Made by a program: the position numbers and the translations under genes. Positions 11,132 to 23,300 of a DNA stretch of 64,000 nt are shown here, one piece after another (the first letter of the stretch is position 1; the number at the start of each line of letters is the position of its first letter). Origin of the DNA: Prostheceraeus crozeri (lineage: Eukaryota; Platyhelminthes; Polycladida; Euryleptidae). The notes beneath the pieces were generated by a model. That model was given only the letters and a program-made list of their open reading frames with translations. It was not told where the DNA came from and did no database searches. The stretch spans positions 1 to 64,000 of the forward strand of contig CAJQUW010008615.1 in the NCBI GenBank assembly GCA_907163375.1. Direction: 5' to 3'.

Positions 11132-11383
11132 ATGACTATGTTGTCAGTGAAGCATTTGCAAGTATTATTCCTCTTATCATTTTTATCAATATTTGCTATA
11201 ACTGCACAAAGGCAAGTTGGCGATGCTCCAATTGTACGCAAAAGATCAGAAAGCTTCGTTAGAAATAAACGTCAGTGGGTTCCGAATTTTGGTGATTTTG
11301 CAATCCTAAATATGCCAGAAAACTTCGTCAGGACAGTGCGACGTCTCCGCTCGTCTGATGTCCAATCCGCAAGAAAAAGATAA
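11132..11383 (+). CDS. Candidate secreted peptide precursor, 83 residues
   Basis: The ORF opens at ATG 11132 with a hydrophobic signal-peptide-like segment (residues 1-25, core VLFLLSFLSIFAITA, likely cleavage after Ala or Gln). The rest is punctuated by basic processing sites: RKR near residue 38, RNKR near residue 47 and a terminal RKR just before the stop. The released C-terminal peptide would start QWVPNFGDF; an N-terminal Gln can form pyroglutamate. This layout is typical of neuropeptide or antimicrobial peptide precursors. No known family was recognised, and a chance ORF is possible. It is one of the few candidate host genes in the window. Confidence 0.4.
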   Translation: MTMLSVKHLQVLFLLSFLSIFAITAQRQVGDAPIVRKRSESFVRNKRQWVPNFGDFAILNMPENFVRTVRRLRSSDVQSARKR

Positions 11384-13514
11384 GAAACCCCAAAGAAAAG
11401 GAAAGTTTGTAGAAATGATTTTGCAGATTGTAGCCATTAATCTAAAAAGCTGCTACGTGAAAAAATATTGCAGAAAGACATAAAAATTGATAGTTTCTGG
11501 AAGCGACTGTGAACATTGCAGACATTCACCAGGAATTTTTTATTCAATTGTGCGAAGAAATAGCTTGAAATCCATCCTTGTGAAATCATACTCATTTTCA
11601 ACAAAACATATCGCATCAATCAATGCAATGATTGAATTATTCGATGCATTCCCTTTAAAAGTACAAAAGACTTACAGCAAATTGGGATCAATGATTGTCT
11701 TATAGCAGCGTTGTTTCCTCTGACACTATTATTTTGAATTGGATGAAAAAGATGTAGTAAATCAATTGCATACTTGCATGACTTTTATTTGAAATATAGT
11801 GCAGCAAATCAGACATGTGATTTTTATCGTTCTTCAGTATCGTTGTCATTCGTGCCTATTTATAATTCTTGGAGGAAGGTGCTTTCTTGAAAAAAAATTT
11901 GAAACATAGCTATTGTGTCCAAAATTGTAATTACAAATCAGTGCACTAGCAGTTACAGTCAAAACCCAATGTAGAAACTGGTCAATTTTGCGGCTCATAA
12001 TCAAACTATAGAATTGATAGTTGTAATAGTCATAAGTGATAGACCAACATAAAAGAGAGACTTTTCTATATCAACTGATATATGATTAAACTTCAGTGTC
12101 AATACTATCTTAGCAAGAAATTGAACCTTATTCGCTCCCGGTGATCGATTAGGTTAAAAAAAGATTCAGACTTTATTTAAGTAGCAGACGGCAAATCTAA
12201 AGTACCGGTAGGTCTGTATGTAGCAAGTATATATTAAGTTGAATAAGCATTATTACGTAAAAATCTGAAACTGAAATGATGCATTCAAAAATGTCCGCAG
12301 TCTCTTATAAAAGGAACCAAATTGAAGGACATTTGATCAAGGGGAAGTTCAAAAATTCATCTCCCTCTGAATCTAGCGACTGCCACACTTGTTAATATAG
12401 CAAGTTTCTCTCGTTAATATATTCGTTAGTTCATTGTTTCGCTCGAAACATCTGAACATGCTCCACTCTTTTCAGATTAAAAAGGCAGTTCATTTTATGA
12501 AGTAAATTTGTCAGAAGACCTATTTCTCCGCTTGTTGAAAACACAGGACGCGTGAATGTCCCCTTTTCTTCTCCAAAAATTTCCTGCTTTCAAATAAATC
12601 TCGCGATTTTGCTTCCCATGTGTTGCTGGTGATTGCATATGCGACATTTTGCATTTTCATGTGTAGTTATGTGCTTCAATTTGAACTTGCTTGAATGATC
12701 TATCGTCGGTGAATCGATAAAAGGCCTATGTGCAAAATTTTCAAAAATGACTTTTTAAAACAAATGTTTTATATAAATTGTATTTTACATCATGTTCTAG
12801 GAGAATATCCACAAATTCGATCTGCAAATTTGTTGAAATTTAGAAATGCAAAAGACCTTATTAAAAGTGGCTAAATTGTCGCGAGAATTCTCCTAAAAAT
12901 CGCTCGATTTTGAGACGATTTTGAGTTTTGACCGACTAACGATCTAAACCTTGTGTCAATATGAGAACATTTCTGAGTGCAGTATACTACAGTGATTAAA
13001 ACGCATTCCGAATTGCTCAATTTCGTTCAGTAGAACCGATTCTATCACAAATAATACATTTGAAGTTCGAAAGTGTTGAAGTTATTGACCTTCGCATACG
13101 TCAAACAATAGTGCCTTCCTTGCGCGTGCAATAGACGATGACTGAAGTCAGTCCATGTCACCAATTTACATTTCGTCTTCGTTCTCAGCCGTCAGTGCTC
13201 CGATTTTGGTGATTCACACACCAAAATGATTCCCAGAATATGAAGAAGTTGATGACTCGCATGGCGTCCGTCATGGAGAGAATTATTTTCATAACATGCA
13301 AGACCCAGAGGCCCTGCCAATGCATTGTGCTTTATTGATTGACTAGACTGAAACACTTGCAAAGGAAGCGGATATTGACAGTAGATGCAGTAGATTGGGA
13401 AAGTTGCTGCTGTTCTTATTGACATGATGAAAGTGGTCGCTTCGTGAAAATTTGTTGACTTGTGCTATGAATAGATGACGCAATCGACCACTTTTATCGA
13501 TGAACTGATGGAAT
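11384..13514. other. Unassigned intergenic region
   Basis: AT-rich, no convincing ORF, RNA gene or terminal repeat. A transcribed tail of the 11.1-kb ORF could extend into it. Confidence 0.4.
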
Positions 13515-13643
13515 CACAGAATTAGATTGTTTAATCGTATCACTTTGCTAGAAGTGCAAACTGATTCAAACAGATGGCACATGCAGGAACTTAATAAGTG
13601 GGCAAAAAGAAATTTTTAATACCTTGCAGAGATAGGAAAAATA
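13515..13643 (-). repeat. Interspersed repeat A, partial copy
   Basis: The reverse complement matches 51053-51182 closely, sharing CCTATCTCTG, TTTCTTTTTGCCCACTTATT and AAGTTCCTGCATGTG. It also partly matches 45290-45345. The copy stops exactly where the palindrome at 13644 begins. Confidence 0.7.
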
Positions 13644-14268
13644 GACTTTCACAGAATGATGTGCACCCTATGCCTACTACAAATCGGCACGTCTGCCGAG
13701 TTCTAGTGAGTTCCTCTTCTTATCAGACGGGATCAAAGAAAAACACTTGCAAATCCATTGGGACACAGATTGCAGTTTTTGGCTAAAATGAAATTTTATA
13801 TTTTTTCTCTGATTAAACGAAAAGTACTTAACCCAGAGTTATAATTTTTGGCATGGAATGTCTTCAGGTCATTTCCTATAATGTGCATGTGCTTTTATCA
13901 TGCATCTAATCGGCAATGCATGTGAGAAAATGGTTGAATGTGGATAAAGTAGCTCAAAATGCTTGTGTTTGCCGACATTAAGAGTCTCGCCAAATCTAAA
14001 TGGGTTTAGCTAGACAGGGGTGTATGAAAATGAAAGGAAATGACCTGAAGACATTCCATGCCAAAAATTATAACTCTGGGTTAAGTACTTTTCGTTTAAT
14101 CAGAGAAAAAATATAAAATTTCATTTTAGCCAAAAACTGCAATCTGCGTCCCATTGGATTTGCATGTGTTTTTCTTTGATCCTGTCTGATAAGAAGAGGA
14201 ACTCACTAGAACTCGGCAGACGTGCCGATTTATAGTAGGCATAGGGTGCACATCATTCTGTGAAAGTC
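13644..14268. repeat. Large palindrome: 234-bp inverted arms, 157-bp spacer
   Basis: The left arm 13644-13877 and right arm 14035-14268 are reverse complements with only a handful of mismatches. Shared words include CAGAATGATGTGCACCCTAT, CTAGTGAGTTCCTCTTCTTA and TTAACCCAGAGTTATAATTT. No ORF lies in the spacer. It looks like a foldback element or an inverted duplication; no target duplication was found. Transcripts would form a long hairpin. Confidence 0.85.
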
Positions 14269-15112
14269 TCACTTTCGGCCTCGTTCCCTGCAGAAACTCG
14301 TTCTGGCTGCCGGACTATACTGTGGTTGAAGGGAGAGACGCTTGCCCTTCAAACTCGACTACCTCCGAATTGCTTTGCCTGCGTGTTTCGGTCCAAAAAT
14401 GACGCTCCTCAATACTGGTCGCGGCCAGAACTAGTCTCGAAGGGCGAGAAGATGAATTTTTCATTGAACGTATTGCAAATTCAAGTCTGAATTCTGACGA
14501 GCCAGAAAATTGACACCACATTAAGCGAACACAGTAAAGCTAGGTCGTCGAGCGGTGTGAAAAGCCTAATATTTCCATTTGACGGAGGAACTATCACGGA
14601 GGAAAATTGATTCATAGCTACGTGCTTTCCACTTGACAGGCCTATTTGCAGCAAGGATCTCCAATGAATAGCTCAGAATTGAAGATGTGACTGATTTCTA
14701 TCCCAATGATTCAGCCATTGGCAAGTTTATCTAAGTGAAAATGCCATCTTTGGGCCACTTTTGTGCAATGCATGAAGCCTCACTTCCACTGTATAGGTTT
14801 TATTATTATCAATTTCTATGGCCTGCAATCTGACTGTTGAGGATTGTGTTTGCTGATACAAGCTACTTCTGCAATGCGCGGTTTAGTCAATCACACAAGC
14901 AAAAGAGAAAAGAGAGACGAATATCTATGTGATTTCTATCTCGGGCTGAAGCCCTCGGGATTCATCAAATAATTTCTCTCTCTATATCCCAGAGAATCGC
15001 ATAGCCGTCCTCTATCCATTACAAAGTGTGCCGGATTATTAGAATCATAGATTTCTGCGATAGAATCCCTCTCTACCAAGATTTTCCCTGGGAACAAATT
15101 TTATCAAATATA
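14269..15112. other. Unassigned region
   Basis: Small open frames at 14260-14490 do not resemble anything known. Nothing else was recognised. Confidence 0.35.
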
Positions 15113-16767
15113 CAGTCCGCTTCATAAAAAGTGGATCATCCTAAAATTTGACTAAATAAAACATAAGTATGATACAGAAAGCATTTTTCATTTTATTTCG
15201 TGTCCCTAATATATTTAAATGTCCTTATATAATCTGATAAGCTATGATACAGTGACGGTTCTTAAGAAGCTAATATTTTGTGGCCCTACCTTTATTGTCA
15301 ATGACATTACCAATTCGTCTAGGCATTGATTCGATGATATCGTTGATTTTTTACTGATCTAACTTTCTCCACTCTCTTTTTAACAGTGACGTAAGTTGTG
15401 ATACGCCATCTGTAGGTAGCAGTGAACGACGAACGTTACGTTTCCATACATTTTCTATGGAATTCAGATCAGGAGAACGAGCTGGCCAAGATACTGTCCT
15501 AAGCCCTAATTGAGACTTGCATAAGTTGACTCTACTACTCCTGTGACACGTAGCATTATCATCCATAAATAACCAAGTCGATGGATCACCAAGTTGATCT
15601 GTCATTTGGCCAATGTTCATTCGTAAAACATTCACATAGCGTTCAGAATTCATGGTTCCTTGCTGTATGTGAAGTTCAGAGCGGCCATTGGTCCAAATGC
15701 CAGCCCAAATCAGTAGAGTCGCACCACCTTGTACCCGGGACGATGTAAATGTCTCGGAATTTCCTGATCAGATTTTATCCATAATCTCAATCGACCATCA
15801 CTATCCTTCAGACGGACTGATGCCTCATCAGACCAGACAACCCGATCCCATTGATTTCGCCAGTGACATTGACTCATTGCCCATCTGAGACGTATTTTTG
15901 TATGCTGATCTGATAATTCGATCTGAGAGGGCCTCTTACAGCTCTTGAAATTCGACTCAATAAGTCTTCTACGAATAGTGGACTTAGAAATAGACGAGTC
16001 TAGTGCAGCCATCTCAGTTAACGAGAGACTTGGATCAACTTTAACAAATCTCAAAATGAGGCGGTCTCTACATTTGGATGTTTTGCGTGGACGGCCAGAG
16101 CCCTCTTTACGACAGAGTCGAAAATCATCATTATGCCATCGATGCACATTTGTGTAAGGGACATTTAGTCGCTTGCTTGTAGCTCGCAAAGAAAACCCTA
16201 GTTCTAGCAAGGCTGACACGTACTTTGCCTTTTGTGAATGCGATCTCGTTATTGTTCATTTGTGCTTTGTATTGTTTTCAACCGGTAAGAGATAGATTTC
16301 TAGCTGAAAGCAATCAGGAGTGCTGCCAACACCACCGCAACGAAGTCAGGAAGCTATGGAACATGAAGTCCAGTTAATCACATGTAGCAGTTACATTATT
16401 GTTGATGAATAATGGTGCCTATACTGGCTCTGATTGACCGATTTTCTTTATTTTTGTTTTGCTTGATAGCTTTTGGCTTGTAGAACAACATATTACATAA
16501 CAAAGGAAACGAATGCAATTTTATAAGAGTGAGGTATGATTTTGTGTAACATTGCTAAATGAAGATCAAATTATCTACTACTTTTTTATCTATAACAGGA
16601 AGACAACTCAATATTCATGCTTGAAATTTCCGGCAATGATATTAGTAAGCACAACTGACATATCTTCCAAATTTCAGAGAAATTCGTTCAAGTTTGGCGG
16701 AATTAGACAAAGTTGAAGTTAAGGTGATGTTTATTAAGGGTGATCCATTTTTTTATGAAACAATCTG
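15113..16767 (-). mobile_element. Tc1-like DNA transposon, DD34E, decayed
   Basis: Inverted ends of about 29 bp with several mismatches (CAGTCCGCTTCATAAAAA at the left; the right end reads inward CAGATTGTTTCATAAAAAA) are each flanked by TA. The 1655-bp length and CAGT-like start fit Tc1. The transposase lies on the minus strand. Confidence 0.85.
15351..16219 (-). pseudogene. Tc1 transposase, frameshifted
   Basis: Two open pieces, 16219-15710 and 15653-15351, cover most of a Tc1 transposase. The first carries the helix-turn-helix region (SALLELGFSLRATSKRLNVP), the linker GSGRPRKTS and the first catalytic Asp in RVVWSDEASVRL. The second carries the second Asp in FMDDNATCH and the Glu in SPDLNSIENVWK. 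I count 34 residues between these two, giving DD34E. The frame changes between 15710 and 15653, and the second piece lacks its own start. The enzyme would be inactive. It belongs to the element bounded by TA-flanked ends at 15113 and 16767. Confidence 0.85.
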
Positions 16768-16840
16768 TAGAAGGAATTCTGAAATACGATTATACAACTA
16801 TGTAATAATCTGGTATACTTTATACTAATCCACAAGCAAA

Positions 16841-17309
16841 TGAATCTATCTCTGTGGACAGCCTGCATTATTGGTGAGTTGATATGGACTTGTAGTTCTG
16901 CGCTCCGTGAACATTTAACAAAAGAATTCTTATTGCTCTATCTTCTTATTATCTTCTTAATGATCATAGAACTAACCAACACATGTTCATGACATCCAGG
17001 CATGCGGGAACGATTTTTCGTTTCGTGCACCAGCGACAGATTCAAATCACCAAAGACATGTATAAAGGAGTTCAACGTATAAAGACTTTTGTAGTACTAA
17101 AAGCATTGTCCAAGAACAATGACGTAGACAGGGCTGTTCCCGTTCTATCATTCGATCCAACGTACGAACCGTTTTACGCAACACGGTCAGTCCCCACTGG
17201 ATTGGTCCACGGCTTTTTCTATGTAGCGATTGTACCTATTGCAAATAAAGTTTTTATACTTTTTCTAATTCTGAAGGCGTTGGTTCGCTTCCTATTGCAC
17301 ATAGATTGA
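16841..17309 (+). other. Possible small two-exon transcription unit
   Basis: ATG at 16841 opens MNLSLWTACII and runs straight into a strong splice donor (ATTG|GTGAGT). A candidate acceptor (ACATCCAG|GC) lies at about 16998. The frame 16983-17309 is open for 108 residues, and AATAAA follows at about 17240, inside it. The start could be a signal peptide. No family was recognised and the exon phase does not clearly connect to the long frame. Confidence 0.2.
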
Positions 17310-18495
17310 GCTGTACGAATAAAGGCGTTATATATTTAATTGAATATAAGAGATGCAAAAAGTGATACTTGGGTGAAACGTCACGTCCTTTAAGACCCCG
17401 TATTTCAGAGTATGTAAATATTTTGTCATCTTATTCGACGCCTGTATCACAATATTTTTCTAGTACTTTACTTTAAATGATTTTTCCATCACTGCCCTGG
17501 AACATGCTATCAACACCACAAAGAGAAAACTCAAGGAACAAAAATGGATTAAAAGATCAAAAACTCGCTCGCCCAACGGCATCAACATTGTAGAGAAGAC
17601 ACGTGTTGCAATCCACCTTGTACTTCCATACAGTCAATGCAGTGAGCGCGTAGCACGTGTCTGTCAAGACGTCATCGATAACGTCATCATGTGGTCTTCA
17701 CTTACAACACTTGGTTGTGTTTTTCCTTCTTGCATTAGTGGGGCGGAGTGACGAGTCCTCTTGTTTTTGCCTTGCTTTTGAGCCATTGTATAGGCGAGCA
17801 ATGCCTCGAGAACTACAATCATCATCCTGCCAGATAGGTCGCATCTTCGTCTTATGTTACCATTCACCAAATTATCCAAGAGCCCTGATGGTCATTTCAA
17901 GGCACAAGTCGAATTTCTCTCAGGCAAAGTTTTCACGGAGATGTTTCTAGGTCAAGTTGTCATACTGGCAGAAGATTACATTGTGATGTAGACAAAAAGA
18001 GTTTGATATGTCGATAGGATTTCTTAAAATTTGATGGAATCGCAATTTGAGCAATTCTGAAGATATTCGTGACACAGAAAAGCAAATGAAAGGGTGTTTT
18101 TGCTTTTCAACATATAGGCTACATGAGATGCCATTCAATAGATTCTCGCAGCCTTAGTGAAATTTCCCGTTCATCGCATATCCAGCAAACTGAGAAGATT
18201 AAACAATCGAAATCTGTAGTGACCTGTTTCAGTATGTCAAGCTCTGAATCTCTGAACTCGCTGTAACAGCTTCACTTCATTCATGTGCAATCATTAATCA
18301 CGTGACAGGAGAAACAGGCATGTGGATGGCGATTAAAAATAAATCATCTAGAAATCTCTAGGAAATTTTTCGTTCATATTGATAGACGTAGCCTACTGAT
18401 GAATTAGACTACATGTTTAGTCTAAATGAATGTTTTGGAGCTGCTGCGAGTAAGTGAAATTTTAGGCGGGGAGGTCTTGGCCCTCCCTAGCACCC
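17310..18495. other. Unassigned region left of the Polinton
   Basis: One plus-strand frame near 17515-17690 reads VAIHLVLPYSQCSERVARVC, which could be a Penelope-type remnant, but this is too weak to call. Nothing else was recognised before the Polinton target duplication. Confidence 0.3.
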
Positions 18496-18870
18496 CCTGT
18501 TAGTAGTGATCCCATTGCAAAAGGAAGGACAAAATGCGCAACGATGAGTCATCATGCTGACTCAGCTCCCCCCTCTGGAAGGAACTGGCCAGAGATGTGC
18601 TGGAAGGATGGGTCCGAGAGAGAGGAAACCGTTTCCTCCCTCCCCCCTCTGGAAGGAAGGAGGAACTCTCCAGCAAGGGTAGGAATCTCTGAAAAACGAC
18701 AGAGTTAGAAAAGGTGGGTTTTGGACGTTTTGGGGTGAGAAAGGTCCTATTTCGGCATGAAGGAGGGCTCGGATGGACAAACGGAGGGCAGATTCCGATT
18801 CTACGTGCAATTCTGCATCGGTGTGGTGATTTCCAGCTCAATTGCAGAGAAAAAGTTCTGACTTCCCCCC
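18496..18870 (+). repeat. Polinton left terminal inverted repeat with target duplication
   Basis: CCTGTT at 18496-18501 is the target duplication. The first about 175 bp of TIR match the right end at roughly 96%. Beyond that, similarity continues more weakly to about 18870, with a local rearrangement. The motif CCCCCCTCTGGAA recurs at about 18570, 18642 and 18865, suggesting subterminal protein-binding repeats. Confidence 0.9.
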
Positions 18871-19330
18871 TCTGGAACGAGACTTCGATCTTGGCTTGTA
18901 GGAATGGCAGAAAGTCGTGCGATAGCTCGTTGGAAAGCTAAGAGTGAGACAAATTCAGTGGATGAAGCGGCGTGTCTCTACGTTTGTTCGTTGAGGTGTG
19001 AGAGTGACTTTAAGATTTTTGACCATCACCGAAAAAACGACAGAGTTAGAATTTTTACAAAAATGGCTCTAACTTTTGAACGAAGCATCGCATGAGAAAA
19101 CTGAGACCAGATTTGAATCAGCGTGACATTTTACACCAGAATAGATGGGCTTTGAGGGTTGTGGGAGTGACATAAATACGCAAACATTACATCTTCGATA
19201 GCAAACAATCTCTTCCCATGAAAATACGAGACAAACGTTCAGCATTAGACTGTGTTTCATTCTAAACGACTAAAAAATCTTGTTAGAACTGTGTCATTCA
19301 TGCCATATATCAGATGTAATAGGAAGAAAG

Positions 19331-19752
19331 ATGACGGGTGCAGTAGAGTTTACGAATGAATTTTGTTCACTACGTTTTCATCGACAAAGTCTTCGAGGTG
19401 TGATTAGGGACTACATCATCTCCTTTCATCATGAAAAGGCAGACTTAGAATTTGCTATCGCTAAAGGTTACTTCGTTTTCCAACAGCTCATGTCAGTTTG
19501 ATGAATAAAGATGTGAAAGGACTATTAGTTGCAGAGATTGAATTTGAGAAAGTGACTGATGAACATGCTGGTGAACGTGTAGTGTTTCATTTTGCATCCT
19601 ATTCTGCAGAGACGACACATGATCCTAAGGATTTCTATTAGCGACATATGGCAAAAATTGCATCGCGACTAGATTCATTTCATGAGCATGGATCCAACTT
19701 GCTCTTATGTCGCATAAAACACATTCATATTCAACTCAATGTGCTAAACTAG
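19331..19752 (+). pseudogene. Polinton unknown gene family A, copy 1
   Basis: About 140 residues, related to the genes at 25641-26085 and 34549-35016. Shared landmarks in order are a LRFH/IRFH-Q-S/E-x-x-G-x-I-x-DYI block, a central FxFxSY block and a C-terminal xRHxxKIxSRxDxFHxxGxxLLLxxIxHI block. I do not recognise the family and see no catalytic or membrane signature. In both this module and the second one, family A is followed by a TATA box and a family B gene. The copy is broken. Confidence 0.55.
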
Positions 19753-19851
19753 ATTTGACTACAAGATTTGGGAAAAGCAATCATGAGTCAGTCGTCCGCG
19801 TGCCTCCTTTTCCATGGCGCAACGAAGTCAGGGGAGAAACGGAGTTCTCTG

Positions 19852-19907
19852 ATTGGCTCTCATAGTGTCAAAAGTGGATTTACAGAAAACTATAAAAGCA
19901 GACGTCT
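19852..19907 (+). promoter_or_regulatory. Candidate Polinton promoter (CCAAT, TATA, GACGTCT)
   Basis: An inverted CCAAT box (ATTGG at 19852) is followed by TATAAAAG at 19891 and GACGTCT at 19901. A second promoter at 26388 repeats the same TATA plus GACGTCT arrangement. The nested LTR element inserted about 150 bp downstream. Confidence 0.5.
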
Positions 19908-20053
19908 TTTCGTTGCGGTCAAAACCTGAGTATACCTATTGATAATTGGTTGCGTCAGCAGCTTGACATTTTAGAAGACGTTGTGAGGCAAAAGGCTCTT
20001 TTTTCTTGTTATAAACCTTTGTATCGCGGCACTCGCTGCTATATTTTACAAAG

Positions 20054-20358
20054 TGTATGCAGTCATGTTTCGTCCGAGGATGTATGATGTCTTCTGCTTG
20101 TGTTCCCTCTCTCTCTCTCTCTTTGTGTTGCCGTTGCCGGCTTTGCTGTGGTCTGTTGTGTGTGACGTCATTCTGCTGCCTTAATTGATCGCGACATCTC
20201 CTCTCTTCCCAGCTCTGCCTTTGACGTCATTATTAGTGAAAATGTGACTATACAGCTGAGACTCGTGTCTCACGCGCGCCTATTAATTGAATGCTGACTG
20301 AGTAATCAAATAGAAACAGAATCGACACAACACGCTTGTCCGTCTTTTTCCTTGTACA
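20054..20358 (+). repeat. 5' LTR of the Gypsy-type element
   Basis: 305 bp. Holds a (CT)n tract and two palindromic TGACGTCA (CRE-type) motifs at 20163-20170 and 20222-20229. These are plausible promoter elements for ATF/CREB-type factors, by inference from the motif alone. Confidence 0.92.
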
Positions 20359-20399
20359 AGCTATCACGGCCTTCAGATTATGAGACTGATAGATTAGGT

Positions 20400-23300
20400 A
20401 AAGAAGTTCTCCGGTGGAGCTGGCGAGGATGTCGAACAGTGGTTCGAGAAGTTTCTTCTCACCGCGGACATTGTCATTGAAAAATCAGAAGAGAAGACCG
20501 AGGCACGGCTAGCGAAAATCCTGCCTATCTTCCTTGAAGGACCTGCTTATGCTACATGGAAGCAAATGTCAACTTCGAAACAGGCAGATCTCAATTCGGT
20601 AAAGTCAGAACTGCTGCGCGTGTTCGGTCGATCGCGATGGCGGGCCTGGCAGGATCTGAAAGGAGTCAAATTCATCCCTGGAGATTATGTTGACGTCCTA
20701 GCAGATCAGATCAAGTGTTCGCTCTGAGTTATGGTTGGTGATGGAAATCCGACTCCAGACGAGCTCGTGTCCTTCTACTTGGTCGATTCCCTACCAATTC
20801 AAGTATCAAGCCAGGTCAAACTTCAGTGCGGGGAGACGATGGAGCTCTCATCAATCGTATCGTGCGCGAATTCCCTCCTCACCAACCCATCCGAGTTGAC
20901 GGACTTGGCTGCGGCAGGAACAGTCGGTAACCGCCATTACAATTCGGAGAGACCGCCAAAGCCTTGCTGTGGAAGTTGCCGTCGCGTGGGGCACAGTCAA
21001 CAGGAGTGCACGACCATCTGCTACGGGTGTGGAGAAATCGGCCATATTCGACCTTACTGTCGCAAACCAAGGAATTCGGGAAACGGACGTGCGGTGGCGG
21101 ATGTGCCGGATCGTGCTGCCCCTGCAACAACGCTCTAATCCGGGACATGTGGATCGACGGCTGCAGGAGAAGAGTGCTGATCGACACTGGATGCAGCAGA
21201 ACAATGATAGGTGAGCATGGGGTCAGGGGAGACGTCACGAACACTCTAGGCTAAGGCTTGAACTGATGAACAAAGATATGCTGTACACGAGAGGTTCTGT
21301 GTATCTACGCTCTGTTGTAACTGAGGATGGTGTTGATGTTGGTCCGGTCACGGCTCATGTTGTTCATCGCTTGCCGCTTGAGGTGGACGTTGTTTTAGGT
21401 CTATATGTCCTAGCTCGTAACGGCTTTGAGCTGTGTTTGCGTAATGGGGATATTTCTGTGACGCTCTCTAAGACTGCTGCTGCTGCTGCGGCTAGTATCG
21501 ATACTTGCATGACCCCGCAGGAAATAAACATAGTGGATGAAGATTTTAGTGCGAGGTTTCAGGACGACCGATGGATTGTTAGTTGGTCTTGGAAAGGCGA
21601 TATCTCCGATGAGTTACACAAATATCCTTTAGACTATGTAAAGTCAGAGCATCGTGCGGATTTTGATAAAGAAATAGAGACTTGGGTTAGTGAAGGAATT
21701 TTAATAAAACACGATAGGCATAAACATGGTAGCATTCGTGCATTTTTGCCGACTATGGTTGTAGAGCAAGAGAAAAGTGGCGAGAAGAAAATCCGACCGG
21801 TGTTAGATTATCGTCGCTTAAATTCCGCTGTTAAAAGTTTTCCGGGAGGATCGATGCCTTTATGCACCAACAGGCTTCGCGAATGGCGGCAAAGGGGGTC
21901 AAATTGCTCTCTTTTAGATTTACGCAAAGCTTACTTACAAGTACATGTAGACGAATCCTTGTGGTCTTATCAATGTGTCAAATGGCGTAATGAGATTTAC
22001 GTGTTGACCAGATTAGGTTTTGGTTTATCAGTAGCACCAAAGATCATGACAGCAATTGTCAACAAAGTAATTTCGCAGGATCAAGAATTGATAGAAGCAG
22101 TTTCGAGCTATGTTGATGACATATTTGTTGATAACAGCAAAGTTAGTATAAATAAAGTTAAACATCATCTCATTTCGTGGGGATTGGAAACCAAGGAACC
22201 TGTCTATCTCAGTGATTTTCAGGTATTCGTGTGCTAGGACTACACTTAAATGAAAACCTTCTGTGGTCTAGAGACAACCCTATTCCATCTCTCCCAAGTT
22301 CTCAGCTTACCCGCCGTCAAATTCACAGCATTGTAGGAGAGCTTGTGGGTCACTTTCTTGTCGCTGGGCCGCTTAGGGTCTATTGCAGCTATCTGCGACG
22401 CCTAACGGCATTAGCCAAGTGTGAATGGGATGAAATAGTCCCTGATGAAATAGCTAAGCTTGTTGTCCAGTTGATTAATGAGGTCAAGACTAGCGGTGAT
22501 CCTGTGAGGGGCAAGTGGCTTGTCTCTCCTAATGAGCCGATTGTTGTTTGGGCTGACGCTAGTAACCTTGCCATAGGGGTAGCCTTAGCCATCGGAGATA
22601 ATATTATCGAGGACGCGTCTTGGCTCAGGCCACGGGATGACGCAGCTCACATAAATTTGAGTGAGCTGGACGCTGTCATAAAAGGTCTCAACATGGCCTT
22701 GAGATGGGGAAATAGGAAAGTTATCATTAAAACTGATTCTTCTACTGTTTATAAATTGGCTCATGGCTGTTATAAATAAGACGCACAATGTTAAGACCAG
22801 GGCCCTTTCGGAGCGACTGATTCGCCGCCGGCTTGACACTCTGAAGGAAATAATTGAGACTGAAAATATTGTAGTCGAACCTCATCTGGTGAGGTCAGCC
22901 GATAACTTGGCAGACAAATTAACGTGAGTTCCCAATCATTGGCTACAGGTTTCGAAAGACTTAGTAGAGACTTCCAGAAAAGTAGCCGCAACAGGGGTTG
23001 CTAGCGAGTGCGAAGGAATTAGTTCTGATTTATTCGATAAAGTAAAATCCATGCACGAGAGATGTCATTTCGGTGTTGACCGCACGCTAGATTTAGCAAG
23101 GCAGAAATTAGGTAATACTGTATCCAAGAAAATAGTCAAGAAAGTGGTTTCCCGTTGTGACAGATGCGCCAGAATCGACCCATCCATTACTTTTAATTGG
23201 GATAAAGTTGATATTACTCGTAGCTCAGATATCTGGGAAAGGATTGCTGTGGATATCACGCACTTTAATGGGGCCCCTTACCTAACTCTAATTGACCTTA

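Noticed and set aside
17515-17700. Penelope-type coding fragment
   Set aside because: Only one weak block (LVLPYSQCSERVARVC) without supporting motifs.
18502-18870. GC-rich coding exon at the Polinton left end
   Set aside because: Open frames here fall inside the TIR and mirror those at the right end; they reflect repeat composition, not a gene.
21987-22592. Minus-strand open frames across the Gypsy-type coding region
   Set aside because: They overlap clear reverse transcriptase and RNase H coding on the plus strand and are shadows.
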